Source: Catenulispora sp. MAP5-51 (GTDB lineage: Bacteria > Actinomycetota > Actinomycetes > Streptomycetales > Catenulisporaceae). From it: DNA of 64,000 bases. The notes under the pieces are model-generated. The model did not search any database, was not told where the DNA came from, and worked only from the letters and a program-made list of their open reading frames with translations. The stretch spans positions 248,001 to 312,000 of the forward strand of contig NZ_JBGCCH010000006.1 in the NCBI RefSeq assembly GCF_041261205.1. Reading direction: 5' to 3'. Position 1 is the stretch's first letter; the number at the start of each line of letters is the position of its first letter. The position numbers were made by a program, and so were the translations under genes. Below are positions 1-9,295 of this stretch, piece by piece.

Positions 1-1155
1 CGCCTCCTCGGGGACCGGGATCCATACATTGATTCCGGTGGTGCCCCAGGCCTCGATGCCGCGCGCGGCCAGGGCGGCGACGAGGGTGTCGCGGCGCTCG
101 GTGTAGGCGCGCGCCGCTTCGGCGATCTGCGCCTCGACCGCCTCGTCCGTCCACAGCCGGTGGACCTGCGCCTGGATCAGCTGGCTGACCCAGCCCGCGC
201 CGAGGCGGAGCCGGCCGGCCATCCGGCCGCCGGTGGTGCCGTCGGCGGCGACCACCGCGCAGCGCAGGTCCGGGCCGTAGGCCTTGGACAGGGAACGGAT
301 ATGGGCCCAGTGCTCGGTGGCCCCGGCCAGGGTGTGCAGCCGGTGGTGCCGGGTGATGTCGGCGCCGTGGTCGTCCTCGATCACCAGGACGTCCGGGTGC
401 CGGGCCAGCAGCGCGCGCAGGGCTTCGGCGCGGCCGGCGGACACCGCGGCGCCGGTCGGGTTCTGCGCGCGGCTGGTGATGATCACCGCGCGCACGCCGC
501 GCTTGAGGGCCGCGGCCAGGCCCGCCGGCGTCATGCCCTCGATGTCGACCGGGACCGGGACGGCGGTCAGGTTCATCGCCGGCAGCAGCCGGTAGACGGC
601 GCCCCAGCCCGGGTCCTCGACGGCCACCGTGTCGCCGGTGCGCAGGTGGGCGGACAGGGCGCGGTCGATGGCGTCGCCGGCGCCGAAGGCCAGCAGCAGG
701 TCGCCGACCGGGACGCCGTCGGCGCCGAGACGGGCGCGCGCGGTGGCGAGCAGCTCCGGCAGCATCGCGTCGGCGGCATAGGGGCGCTGCGACGGGCCAT
801 CGGGGAAGACAAGGTCCGGCAGCAGGCGGCGGTCCGGGTCGCCGGTGACCAGGTCCTTCGCGCCGGCCGGGATCGGGAAGCTGAGGTTGCGCGGGGCGGT
901 GGCCGGCTGCGCGCGCACCCGGGTGCCGCGCCGGCCGGCGGTCTCCACCGCGCCGCGGTCGCGCAGCAGGCGGTAGGCGGCCGAGACGGTGTTGGGGTTC
1001 ACCCCGAGGTCGGCCGCGAGGTCCCGGATCGGCGGCAGGGCCTGGCCGGGCGGCAGGTCGCCGGCGGCGATGCCGGCCTCGATGGACGCCGCGATCTGGC
1101 TGGCGCCCCGGCCGGAGATTTTGTACGCTGCCGGGGAGGGTGTTTGAACTACCAC
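1..1155 (-). CDS. MocR/PdxR-type regulator: GntR HTH fused to aminotransferase fold (C-terminus cut by window edge)
   Basis: The frame opens at a GTG at 1155 and stays open for 385 codons to the window edge, so the C-terminus is missing. Residues about 15-85 form a GntR-type winged helix (PPGQALPPIRDLAADLGVNP, then NTVSAAYRLLRDRGAVET). The rest reads as a fold-type I PLP aminotransferase-like domain with AFGAGDAIDRAL, an ARxNPTG-type segment (SRAQNPTGAAVS), VIEDDHGADI and the lysine motif SLSKAYGPDLR. This is the MocR architecture, in which PLP or an amino-acid aldimine acts as effector. It diverges from a PNPOx-like gene 27 bp away, a common pairing that suggests control of vitamin B6 related metabolism (inference). 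An in-frame stop upstream of the GTG supports the start. Confidence 0.9.
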   Translation of the reverse strand, partial: MVVQTPSPAAYKISGRGASQIAASIEAGIAAGDLPPGQALPPIRDLAADLGVNPNTVSAAYRLLRDRGAVETAGRRGTRVRAQPATAPRNLSFPIPAGAKDLVTGDPDRRLLPDLVFPDGPSQRPYAADAMLPELLATARARLGADGVPVGDLLLAFGAGDAIDRALSAHLRTGDTVAVEDPGWGAVYRLLPAMNLTAVPVPVDIEGMTPAGLAAALKRGVRAVIITSRAQNPTGAAVSAGRAEALRALLARHPDVLVIEDDHGADITRHHRLHTLAGATEHWAHIRSLSKAYGPDLRCAVVAADGTTGGRMAGRLRLGAGWVSQLIQAQVHRLWTDEAVEAQIAEAARAYTERRDTLVAALAARGIEAWGTTGINVWIPVPEEA

Positions 1156-1160
1156 AGTGA

Positions 1161-1174
1161 CTAGTTTGCACTAG
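1161..1174. promoter_or_regulatory. Inverted repeat in MocR/PNPOx divergent spacer (candidate operator)
   Basis: CTAGT-TTGC-ACTAG is a perfect 5-bp inverted repeat with a 4-nt spacer. It lies in the 27-bp gap between two divergent start codons, where an autoregulating MocR protein would be expected to bind. The symmetry is seen directly; the regulator assignment is inferred from position. Confidence 0.4.
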
Positions 1175-1182
1175 GACGAAAA

Positions 1183-2013
1183 ATGACGCAAGCGGCCCCC
1201 AGCCAGACTTCCAGCCCGAGCCCGAGCCCGAGCCAGAGCCAGAGCCAGAGCCAGAGCCCGAGCCAGATTCAGAGCCAGAGCCAGAGCCCCGCCGCCCCGG
1301 CGCGCGACGCCGAGACCGAGGCCTGCCTGTTCGGCCACGGCGCCGAGGGTGCCTACGAGCAGACCCCGCGCACCACCGCCACGCGCTACCAGAGCCGCGT
1401 CGGCTACGACCGTGCCGCCGTCCACGCCGTCCTGGACGAGGCGCTGGTCTGCCACCTGGCCTACGTCCACGAGGGCGCGCCGGTGGCCCTGCCGACGGTC
1501 CACGCCCGCTCTGGCGACCGGCTGTACGTGCACGGCTCGACCGGCGGCCGCTTCGCGCGCCTGGACGGCCGGCAAGTGGGCGTGACCGTCACCCTCTTCG
1601 ACGGCCTGGTCCTGGCCCGCAGCTGGATGCACCACTCGATGGCGTTCCGCAGCGTCGTGATCCACGGCACGGCCCGGGTCGTCGCCGACCCCGCCGAACG
1701 CCTGGACGCCATGCGGGCCCTGATCGACCACATCGCCCCCGGCCGCACCGCCGAGTCGCGCGAGCCCACCCGCAAGGAGCTGGCGCAGACCGCGATCCTG
1801 GCGCTGGACCTGGAGCAGGTCTCGCTGAAGGCGCGCGGCGGCCAGGTCGCGGACGACGAGGAGGACCTGGCGCTGCCGTACTGGGCCGGGACGATCCCGC
1901 TCGCGGTGACCGCCGGCGTCGCCCAGCCCGCTCCGGACCTGCTGGAGGGCATAGCGATGCCGGAGTACGCGCAGAACTACACGCGCTCGCGTGCCTGCGG
2001 ATACGCGCATTGA
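1183..2013 (+). CDS. Pyridoxamine 5'-phosphate oxidase family (flavin-binding split barrel) protein
   Basis: This 276-residue protein starts at ATG 1183 with AGGA a few bases upstream. Residues 8-35 are a low-complexity Ser-Pro/Ser-Gln tract encoded by a hexanucleotide repeat and are probably disordered. The folded part begins near residue 60 (TTATRYQSRVGYDRAAVHAV) and matches the PNPOx-like nitroreductase/FMN-binding split-barrel family: LCHLAYVHEGAPVALPT-like segment, LYVHGSTGGRFARL, GVTVTLFDGLVLARS, MAFRSVVIHGTARVV. Such proteins bind flavin, heme or F420, and the substrate cannot be told from sequence. Its divergence from a MocR regulator suggests that regulator controls it. The family is typically about 210-240 residues, so the extra length is the N-terminal tract. 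Confidence 0.85.
   Translation: MTQAAPSQTSSPSPSPSQSQSQSQSPSQIQSQSQSPAAPARDAETEACLFGHGAEGAYEQTPRTTATRYQSRVGYDRAAVHAVLDEALVCHLAYVHEGAPVALPTVHARSGDRLYVHGSTGGRFARLDGRQVGVTVTLFDGLVLARSWMHHSMAFRSVVIHGTARVVADPAERLDAMRALIDHIAPGRTAESREPTRKELAQTAILALDLEQVSLKARGGQVADDEEDLALPYWAGTIPLAVTAGVAQPAPDLLEGIAMPEYAQNYTRSRACGYAH
1213..1290 (+). repeat. GAGCCN hexanucleotide tract inside the PNPOx-like gene
   Basis: A run of about 13 hexamers, mostly GAGCCC or GAGCCA, encodes alternating Ser-Pro and Ser-Gln. The unit is a multiple of three, so gain or loss of copies would change tail length without a frameshift. Confidence 0.85.
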
Positions 2014-2061
2014 GGTATCGGCTGGAATGCTGAGGCCCGGCGGGTCCCGCGCACCGGGATC

Positions 2062-2103
2062 CGCCCGCTCAGGTCCGCCTGCTCAGGTCCGCCCGCTCAG
2101 GTT
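2062..2103. repeat. Three tandem copies of a 14-bp unit
   Basis: CGCCCGCTCAGGTC occurs three times head to tail with one or two substitutions (2062-2075, 2076-2089, 2090-2103). It lies in the 125-bp gap between the convergent PNPOx-like and thiolase genes. No coding role is visible. Confidence 0.8.
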
Positions 2104-2138
2104 CGAGCGCTCGGCGCCGACAGCCCAGGCCCGCCGCC

Positions 2139-3425
<1,287 letters not shown>

Positions 3426-3445
3426 CTACTGCGCGGGGTGATCCG

Positions 3446-3637
3446 TCAGCAGCCGCAGGCTCCGCCACAGGCGCAGGAGCCGCCGCTCTGACAGCCGCAC
3501 TTGCAACCGCCGCCGCAGCTGCAGCTTCCGGCCTCCGGTTCCAGGACGACGATCGGCAGCGCCCGGCTCTCGGCGGGCGTCGGCGGCGTGCCGTCCGACG
3601 GGCTCTGAGGGACTTCCGACAATGACTGCTTTGCCAT
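3446..3637 (-). CDS. Small protein with Gly/Cys-rich CxC tail (metallothionein-like or RiPP-like)
   Basis: A 63-residue protein starts at ATG 3637 behind a very good ribosome binding site (AAGGAGGCGCT). The first 37 residues are ordinary and acidic/Pro-rich. The last 26 carry nine cysteines in Gly/Ser, arranged CxC-x3-CxCxC-x5-CxC-x3-CxC, and end with Cys at the C-terminus. There is no signal peptide. Repeated CxC pairs suggest metal binding in the manner of bacterial metallothioneins. A modified-peptide precursor with a leader ending near VVLEPEAG is an alternative, but no YcaO or radical-SAM gene is nearby. I do not recognise a named family. It is flanked by thiolase and a GNAT gene on the same strand, with a hairpin terminator after it. 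Confidence 0.75.
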   Translation of the reverse strand: MAKQSLSEVPQSPSDGTPPTPAESRALPIVVLEPEAGSCSCGGGCKCGCQSGGSCACGGACGC

Positions 3638-3800
3638 AGCGCCTCCTTCGCTGGCGGCGGGCCGGGTGGCGCGGCGGGGATCCGCCACAAGCCGCCAATG
3701 CCGCCGGTTTCCAGTCAAAAGGGAGATCTGCCCCGGGTCAATGGGCGGTCGGCACACGCCACCCGGGGCGCCAGGGGGCGCGCGGGGGTGGATCAGGCCT

Positions 3801-4319
3801 CTACCGCGCCCCGGCCAGCGCGACTCCTGCCGCCGCCGGCAGATACGTCGTTCCGGAGAAGTCCCACCCGGCGATCACCTTGCGGTAGTGGAACAGCTCT
3901 TGATCCGGCGCCGTCCTGGTGCGCGCGTATTCGCGGTAGCCGGCGGCGGTGCACAGGCGCTGGTTCTCCCACATCATCGCGTGGGTCAGGAGCCTGAGCT
4001 CGGGCAGCCAGAGCTGGCGGGCGTGCTCCTCGGCGAAGGCCAGGACGCGGCGGCCGATGCCGCGGCCCTGCAGGTCCGGGGCGACGGCGAAGTTGTCCAC
4101 GTGCAGCCAGCCGTCCTCCGGGACGAGGGTCACGGTGGCGATGGCGGGGCTGCCGACCACGAACAGGCAGCCGCGGCGCATCAGGTGCGGGTAGTCGGCG
4201 TCCATCGCGGCGGGCCGGGAGCCGATCCGGTCGACGTAGTGACGGTAGGCCGAGTGGGTGACGGCGTGGACCGCCGCGAGGTCCACCGGCACCGCGTATC
4301 GGACTCCCAGCGGCTGCAT
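3801..4319 (-). CDS. GNAT family N-acetyltransferase
   Basis: This 172-residue protein carries the GNAT acetyl-CoA binding motif A (VDNFAVAPDLQGRGIGRRVL, the Q/RxxGxG/A loop) at about residues 92-111, with a following EEHARQLWLPELRLLTHAMMWENQ segment (motif B). It would transfer an acetyl group from acetyl-CoA to an unknown amine. The start at ATG 4319 is chosen because AAGGAGAGG lies just upstream; an in-frame ATG 51 nt earlier has no ribosome binding site. The last 25 residues are not conserved. No neighbour points to a substrate. Confidence 0.85.
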   Translation of the reverse strand: MQPLGVRYAVPVDLAAVHAVTHSAYRHYVDRIGSRPAAMDADYPHLMRRGCLFVVGSPAIATVTLVPEDGWLHVDNFAVAPDLQGRGIGRRVLAFAEEHARQLWLPELRLLTHAMMWENQRLCTAAGYREYARTRTAPDQELFHYRKVIAGWDFSGTTYLPAAAGVALAGAR

Positions 4320-4454
4320 CTTCGTGCCTCTCCTTCTCCCGCCCCTCGACTGTTCATCGCAGGCTGGCACACGCGGCCCAGGCCGGGTGGCCAGATCGGG
4401 CGTCGTTAATCAGACAAGGTGACAGTGCTGGTGAGTCGACCGGAGGGCGCGGCG

Positions 4455-5462
4455 TCAGGCCGGCAGGCGTACCTCCGCGGACCCCGCTGCCCCCGCCGAA
4501 CCCGCAGATCCCGCACCCGCAGACCCCGCTGCCCCCGCAGCCTGCTCGTGCCGCCGGTCCAGCCCGAGGTTCCGGTAGATCTCCAGCGTCGCCGTGGACA
4601 TGTTCAGCGTGATGAAGTGCAGCCCCGGCACGCCCTCGGCCAGCAGCCGCTCGCACATCCGGGTCGTCCACTCGACGCCGACCTCGCGCACCGCGGCCTT
4701 GTCCCCGTCCACCGCCGTCAGCGCGCGCTCCAGCTCGGCCGGGAACGCCTGCCCGGTCAGCCCGGTGATCCGCTTGATCTGCGCGACGTTGGTCACCGGC
4801 ATCACGCCCGGCAGGATCGGCACGTCGCAGCCCGTGGCCGCGACTCGGTCGCGCAGCCGCAGATAGTCGTCGGTGAGGAAGAACATCTGCGTGATCGCGA
4901 AGTCCGCGCCCCGGCGGCACTTCGCCACGAAGTGCTCCACCTCCGAGTCCCAGTCCGGGGAGCGCGGGTGCATTTCCGGGAACGCCGCGACGCCCACACA
5001 GAACTCGCCCGATTCCCTCACCAGATCCACAAGTTCGCTGGCGTAGCTCAGGCCCTCCGGATGGGCCTCCCAGTCGCCGAGCGGGTCGCCCGGCGGGTCG
5101 CCCCGCAGCGCCAGGATGTTGCGTACGCCGGCGTCCGCGTACTGCCCGATCACGTGCCGCAGCTCGGCCACGGAGTGGTTCACCGCTGTGAGGTGCCCCA
5201 CAGGGGTGAGCGTGGTCTCGGTGGCGATGCGCTCGGTGGTCTCCACCGTCTTCATCCGCGTGGATCCGCCCGCGCCGTACGTCACCGACACGAACGTCGG
5301 CGAGTACCCCTCCAGCCGCCGCAAAGCGCGCCAGAGCTGCTGCTCCTGGGTGTCGTCCCGGGGCGGGAAGAACTCGAAGGAGTAGGAGCGCTCGCCGCGG
5401 GCCAGCAGCTCGCGGACGGTGGCGGCCCGGTCCGGCCGCACAGACGGGAGTCCCAGTGCCAT
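4455..5462 (-). CDS. metF: Methylenetetrahydrofolate reductase
   Basis: This 335-residue flavoenzyme reduces 5,10-methylene-THF to 5-methyl-THF for methionine synthesis. It shows the MetF TIM-barrel signatures YSFEFFPPR near residue 26, [31 protein letters not shown] and DFAITQMFF, and ends the fold with [10 protein letters not shown]. Translation starts at ATG 5462; the frame is open far upstream but those codons are antisense to the next gene. The last 30 residues (Ala/Gly/Ser repeats) are a low-complexity tail beyond the usual end of the family. It is divergent from the polyprenyl synthase, an arrangement also seen in streptomycetes. Confidence 0.95.
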   Translation of the reverse strand: MALGLPSVRPDRAATVRELLARGERSYSFEFFPPRDDTQEQQLWRALRRLEGYSPTFVSVTYGAGGSTRMKTVETTERIATETTLTPVGHLTAVNHSVAELRHVIGQYADAGVRNILALRGDPPGDPLGDWEAHPEGLSYASELVDLVRESGEFCVGVAAFPEMHPRSPDWDSEVEHFVAKCRRGADFAITQMFFLTDDYLRLRDRVAATGCDVPILPGVMPVTNVAQIKRITGLTGQAFPAELERALTAVDGDKAAVREVGVEWTTRMCERLLAEGVPGLHFITLNMSTATLEIYRNLGLDRRHEQAAGAAGSAGAGSAGSAGAAGSAEVRLPA

Positions 5463-5552
5463 GAATCCACCGTACTGAGCATGTGGCTCTTTGTAAGGCA
5501 GGGAAGGCGCACGTCCCGAGACGCGAGACACGGGCCTCGCAGGACCGGCCGT

Positions 5553-6656
5553 ATGGTTGTTCCCGTGAACCCCCTGGACCGCCACTCCCTGCGTACCCGT
5601 GTTGACGCCGCCCTGTCGGCGTTCCTGGACCGCCAGGGCGCGGACCTGATCGCGATGTCGCCCGAACTGGCGCCGCTGCCGACCGCGCTGCGCGAGTTCC
5701 TGGACGGCGGCAAGCTGATGCGCCCGGGGTTCTGCTACTGGGGCTGGCGCGGGGTGCTCGGCGACAGCGCGACCGCGCAGGAGGAGGGCGGCATAGTCCA
5801 CGCCGCCGCCTCCCTGGAACTGCTCCAGGCGTCGGCGCTGATCCACGACGACTACATGGACGACTCCGACACCCGCCGCGGCATGCCGGCCATCCACCGC
5901 CGCTTCGCCGCCGCGCACCGCGAGGCCGCCTGGGAGGGCTCCGACGCGCGGTTCGGCGCAGCGGCCGCGATCCTGCTCGGCGACGTCTGCCTGACCTGGT
6001 GCGACGAGATGTTCGCGGGCAACGGCCTGCCCGCCGAGCGCACCGCCGCCGCCCGCCGGTACTTCGACGTCATGCGCACCGAGGTGATGGCCGGCCAGTA
6101 CCTGGACGTGCTCGCGCAGGCCCACGGCCTGGACGAGCCCGAGCGCGCCGCCCACCGGGCCCAGACCGTCATCCGCTTCAAGTCCGCCAAGTACACCATC
6201 GAGCGGCCGCTGCACGTCGGCGCGATGCTGGCCGGCGGCGGCCCGGACGTGATCGCCGCCTACTCCGCCTACGGCCTGCCGCTCGGCGAGGCCTTCCAGC
6301 TGCGCGACGACGTGCTCGGCGTGTTCGGCGACCCGGCGGCCACCGGCAAGCCCGCCGGCGACGACCTGCGCGAGGGCAAGCAGACGCTGCTGGTGGCCCT
6401 GGCCGCGGCGCGCGCCGACAGCCCGGCGGCGATCAAGACGCTGCGCGGCGAGCTGGGGAACCCCGGCCTGGACGCCGCCGGGGTCGCCGAGCTGCAGGAC
6501 ATCATCCGCTCCACCGGCGCGCTGGACGACGTCGAGACGCGGATCACCGCGCTGACCGAGGAGGCGCGGGCGGCCCTGGACGCCGCGTCGATCGACGCGG
6601 AGGCCAAGACCGTCCTGGGGGAGCTGGCGGTCATGGCGACCGCCCGCAAGAAGTAG
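5553..6656 (+). CDS. Polyprenyl (geranylgeranyl-type) diphosphate synthase
   Basis: This trans-isoprenyl diphosphate synthase of 367 residues elongates allylic diphosphates with IPP. It has the first Asp-rich motif DDYMDDSD (DDxxD type) near residue 101 and the second in [12 protein letters not shown], plus GGKLMRP and the K(S)AKYTIERP segment. ATG 5553 or GTG 5565 could be the start. TATGGT at 5552-5557 lies 7 nt before GTG 5565 and would suit a leaderless transcript, whereas ATG 5553 has only a weak AGGA upstream. Chain length cannot be fixed from sequence alone. It stands alone, with no squalene or carotenoid genes beside it, so a housekeeping prenyl supply role is likely. Confidence 0.92.
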   Translation: MVVPVNPLDRHSLRTRVDAALSAFLDRQGADLIAMSPELAPLPTALREFLDGGKLMRPGFCYWGWRGVLGDSATAQEEGGIVHAAASLELLQASALIHDDYMDDSDTRRGMPAIHRRFAAAHREAAWEGSDARFGAAAAILLGDVCLTWCDEMFAGNGLPAERTAAARRYFDVMRTEVMAGQYLDVLAQAHGLDEPERAAHRAQTVIRFKSAKYTIERPLHVGAMLAGGGPDVIAAYSAYGLPLGEAFQLRDDVLGVFGDPAATGKPAGDDLREGKQTLLVALAAARADSPAAIKTLRGELGNPGLDAAGVAELQDIIRSTGALDDVETRITALTEEARAALDAASIDAEAKTVLGELAVMATARKK

Positions 6657-6740
6657 CCGGCTGAGAAGAACTCGCCGGCCCTGAAGATCTAGCCGGCCGC
6701 GAAGTAGGCGAAGTAGCAGCCGGCCCTGAAGAACTGGCTA
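6656..6740. repeat. Degenerate GCCGGCC(C)TGAAGA repeats between convergent genes
   Basis: Four imperfect copies of an 18- to 27-nt unit beginning GCCGGC and containing GAAG follow the polyprenyl synthase stop (6656, 6674, 6692, 6719). The last copy overlaps the stop codon of the convergent phosphatase gene. No stem-loop terminator is obvious here. Confidence 0.6.
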
Positions 6741-7334
6741 GCCCTGCTGGTTCAGCCCGTCGATCACCGGCCGCGCGTGCTCGAAGCCCAGCCGCGTCAC
6801 CGTCGCGGTGTCCAGCCGGAAGAACCGCCCGTCCGCCGGCGGCAGCCCGAGCCAGCGCGCGCACAGGATCCGCAGCACGTGGCCGTGCGCGACCAGACAC
6901 ACGTCCTCGCCGTCGCCGTCGGCCAGCATCGGCCGCGCCCGCTCCAGCACCCGGTCCACCCGCGTGCCGACGTGCTCGATGCTCTCGCCGGGGTGCTCGT
7001 GGTCGCCGGGCACGATGCCGTCGTCCCACAGGTACCAGCCGGGCCGCGTCCGGTGGATCTCGTCGGTCGTCACCCCCTCGTAGCCGCCGTAGTCCCACTC
7101 CAGCAGATCGGGGTCCTCGACCGCGCCGGTCAGCCCGGCGAGTTCGGCGGTGCGCACCGCACGCGTCAGGGGACTGGTGTAGACGGCGCCGAAGGTGTGG
7201 CCGGCCAGGAGTTTGCCGGCGGCGCGGGCCTGGTCCTCGCCGACGGTGGTCAGCGGCAGGTCGGTCAGCCCGGTGTGGCGACCGGAGCGGCTCCACTCGG
7301 TCTCGCCGTGGCGGAGCAAGATCAGCTCAGACAT
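6738..7334 (-). CDS. Histidine phosphatase (phosphoglycerate mutase-like) family protein
   Basis: This 198-residue protein has the RHGE phosphohistidine motif at residues 8-11 (LLRHGETEWS), the acid residue in LEWDYGGYEG and the second catalytic His in CLVAHGHVLRIL. Length and motifs fit the CobC/PhoE-like branch of acid phosphatases and mutases. Physiological substrate is unknown. It is upstream of, and on the opposite strand to, the polyprenyl synthase and is separated from the next minus-strand gene by 78 nt. Confidence 0.92.
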   Translation of the reverse strand: MSELILLRHGETEWSRSGRHTGLTDLPLTTVGEDQARAAGKLLAGHTFGAVYTSPLTRAVRTAELAGLTGAVEDPDLLEWDYGGYEGVTTDEIHRTRPGWYLWDDGIVPGDHEHPGESIEHVGTRVDRVLERARPMLADGDGEDVCLVAHGHVLRILCARWLGLPPADGRFFRLDTATVTRLGFEHARPVIDGLNQQG

Positions 7335-7412
7335 GTCCCCGAGCGTAGCCGGAGGCGGCGTGCCACGCGTGATGGGAGTCGGTACGGACGATGACGTCCG
7401 GCTCCCGCCGCG

Positions 7413-8453
7413 TCAGCTCCCGGACTTCGCCGACCCGACTGAGGCGACTGAGGCGACTGAGGCGACTGACGCGGCCGCCTCGGCCATCGCCTTCGCCGCG
7501 AACCCCGCTGCCCGGTTCGCCGCCGCGTCCGCGACCGGTCCCGCCGACTCCGGAGTGGGGCGGAGCGGCGCGCGCCGTACCGGCAGCGGCCGGCTCGGGG
7601 CGGGCCGCACCTGTGTCGGCGCGGTAGCAGTCGTGAACGCCGCCAGCAGCCGGCGTGCGGTGTCCGTGAACGAGTGCAGGATCGAGTTCTCCGTGTCGCT
7701 CAGCGAGTGGCGTCCGCCGCTCCCTGCCGCGGTCGCGGCGCCGGCGCGTTCGCGCGGCCACAGCGAACCGTCCAGGAACTCTATTGCGTGGCGTCCGTCC
7801 AGCGTCGCCACGCGGCCGCCCGAGCGCCGGACCGCGCGCAGCAGGCCCGACTCGCCGTGCGCGTCGTGGGCGGCGTTGCAGTGGCCGCCGACGCGCCAAT
7901 AGGTCTCGCTGTCGACGGCCAGCAGCCGGGCCGAGGTGGACGGCCGGGGGCCGGTGGCCGGGACGCGCTCGGCCGGGGTGCGCCGGTGGGCCTCGGCGAC
8001 GACAAGGTCCATCCGGTGCGGACCGCGCAGCGCCGCCACCGCCGCCGCGATCGCGCCGGGGGCCAGGGCCAGGCCGGGGTCGGCGAACACCATCGACTTG
8101 CCGCGCGCGGCGACGGCGAGTTGTTCGCAGGCGTGCGCGTGGGCGCACCAGCCCGGTGGCGTCGGGGCGCCCATCAGCAGGCGCAGGCGGGGGTCGTCCA
8201 TCGCGGCCTGCAGGACCAGGCGGCGGGTGAGGTCCGTGGAGCCCGCGTCCAGGAAGACGACGTCCAGCTTAGGCACCCGGATCTGGCTCAGCAGGGCCCG
8301 CACGCACCGCAGGACGCGGCGTTCGTCGTTCAGGAGCGGGACGAGGACCGAGACGGTCTCGGCGGCCGGGGGCGGATCGGCGGACAGGGCGGACGGCACA
8401 GACGGCGCGGGCAGTTCGGGTGAGGAGGCTGCCAGGTGTCGATTTCGTCCCAC
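7413..8453 (-). CDS. Family 2 glycosyltransferase-like protein
   Basis: A 346-residue protein with a GT-A fold start near residue 33 (VSVLVPLLNDERRVLRCVRALLSQ), then VVFLDAGSTDLT and VFADPGLALAPGAI, as in GT2 enzymes that use nucleotide sugars. The second half (residues 230-346) is Ala/Pro/Arg-rich and lacks clear membrane segments, unlike processive GT2 enzymes. The tail has an in-frame 9-bp repeat encoding Ala-Ser-Val. The usual DxD is FAD-P rather than DxD, so activity is uncertain. No other sugar gene is adjacent. Confidence 0.8.
   Translation of the reverse strand: MGRNRHLAASSPELPAPSVPSALSADPPPAAETVSVLVPLLNDERRVLRCVRALLSQIRVPKLDVVFLDAGSTDLTRRLVLQAAMDDPRLRLLMGAPTPPGWCAHAHACEQLAVAARGKSMVFADPGLALAPGAIAAAVAALRGPHRMDLVVAEAHRRTPAERVPATGPRPSTSARLLAVDSETYWRVGGHCNAAHDAHGESGLLRAVRRSGGRVATLDGRHAIEFLDGSLWPRERAGAATAAGSGGRHSLSDTENSILHSFTDTARRLLAAFTTATAPTQVRPAPSRPLPVRRAPLRPTPESAGPVADAAANRAAGFAAKAMAEAAASVASVASVASVGSAKSGS
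7437..7470. repeat. 9-bp GAGGCGACT tandem repeat in glycosyltransferase tail
   Basis: About 3.5 perfect copies (7441-7467 plus a partial copy on the left) encode repeated Ala-Ser-Val on the minus strand. The unit keeps the frame. Confidence 0.8.
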
Positions 8454-8914
8454 GCGCTACAGCATCCCCACCGCGGGCCGTGATCGCAGCGTGACGGAAT
8501 GTCGGGTGGGCCGTGAGGGTGACCGCCGGGAGGCTAAACGAGCCGAAAGGGGCGGGACCCGCGCCCCCACAGACGCGGATCCCGCCAAGGCCGTGTGGCC
8601 TTCCCTACCCCCACTGGCACCCCCACCGGGTGCGTCGGAGGCCGCATGGAAGCAGCACATCCGATCACCCATATAGACGTTCGAGGTGGTGGGTTGGGTT
8701 GCAGCGTCACAGCGTTCTGTATGTTGCGATTTAGTAACGCCGCCCGCGGCCTCCGTCGTCCGACGTATGTGCAGGTACTCATGCCGGACCTGAGTACTAA
8801 TACCCATGAGGATGTCGGTGCCATGCGCCACACTGATGACGGCACGCGATGGCCGCGCCACGGTGGGGAGTGTCGGGGAGGCACTGGCCGGCCGCGTGTC
8901 GCATGGGGGAAGAC

Positions 8915-8977
8915 CCGGTCCCGTTTGATGGGGCACTGCCGACACGGGGCGGCCAGAGCTCCGTGAAACGGGACCGG
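8915..8977. repeat. Perfect 12-bp inverted repeat, 39-nt spacer
   Basis: CCGGTCCCGTTT at 8915-8926 is matched by its exact complement AAACGGGACCGG at 8966-8977. The spacer is long for a terminator. It may be a cruciform, a folded RNA or two operator halves. Confidence 0.7.
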
Positions 8978-9159
8978 ATCGGGCACCCGCGGCGGCCGGC
9001 GGACAGCCGGCCGCTTGTCGAGAGCGCGGCGGCGTTGAGGGATTCCCTCCGCCGCCGTCGTCGTCTCCGCAGGCCGGCGACCTTCAATTCACTCATTTGA
9101 GCGAGTCTTGACCCGATTCCGTTGAGGGCGGGTGGCCCTCGGGGGTAGCCTGGTTCGAG

Positions 9160-9175
9160 TCGAACAAAGATTCGA
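9160..9175. promoter_or_regulatory. LexA (SOS) box-like palindrome
   Basis: TCGAACAAAGATTCGA fits the actinobacterial LexA site TCGAAC-N4-GTTCGA with one substitution (A at 9170). It lies about 120-135 nt upstream of the DUF6504 gene, whose family travels with translesion polymerase genes, so damage control is plausible. Confidence 0.6.
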
Positions 9176-9295
9176 TGATGGGTCCGACGCCCGGAACGGC
9201 CTCCCCGCCGGGCGGTCGCGGGAGGGGAAGCCCGTGGCCGCCCGTTGGCCGGTCCGGGCGTGCGGACGAGTGAGGTGGCGGCTATGGAGGCTGCG

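Larger units (their letters stand above)
8454..9295. other. 842-bp non-coding stretch upstream of DUF6504 gene
   Basis: I see no convincing gene here. It holds GTACTC-N11-GAGTAC at about 8776-8798 with AT-richer sequence after it (possible promoter or operator). It also has a perfect 12-bp inverted repeat at 8915-8926/8966-8977 with a 39-nt spacer, and a LexA-like box at 9160-9175. A 41-codon frame from about 8805 ending near 8929 has no ribosome binding site and no recognisable product. A small RNA is possible but not demonstrable. Confidence 0.5.

Noticed and set aside
160-1164. 334-codon plus-strand open frame
   Set aside because: It is antisense to the MocR-type regulator, which has clear domains; the plus frame is Arg/Gly/Ala-rich and has no known fold.
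8805-8929. 41-codon frame in the large gap before DUF6504
   Set aside because: No ribosome binding site or family similarity that I can recognise.
9151-9176. tRNA T-loop-like GGTTCGAGTC
   Set aside because: No acceptor stem or anticodon arm can be formed; the sequence is better read as a LexA-like box.
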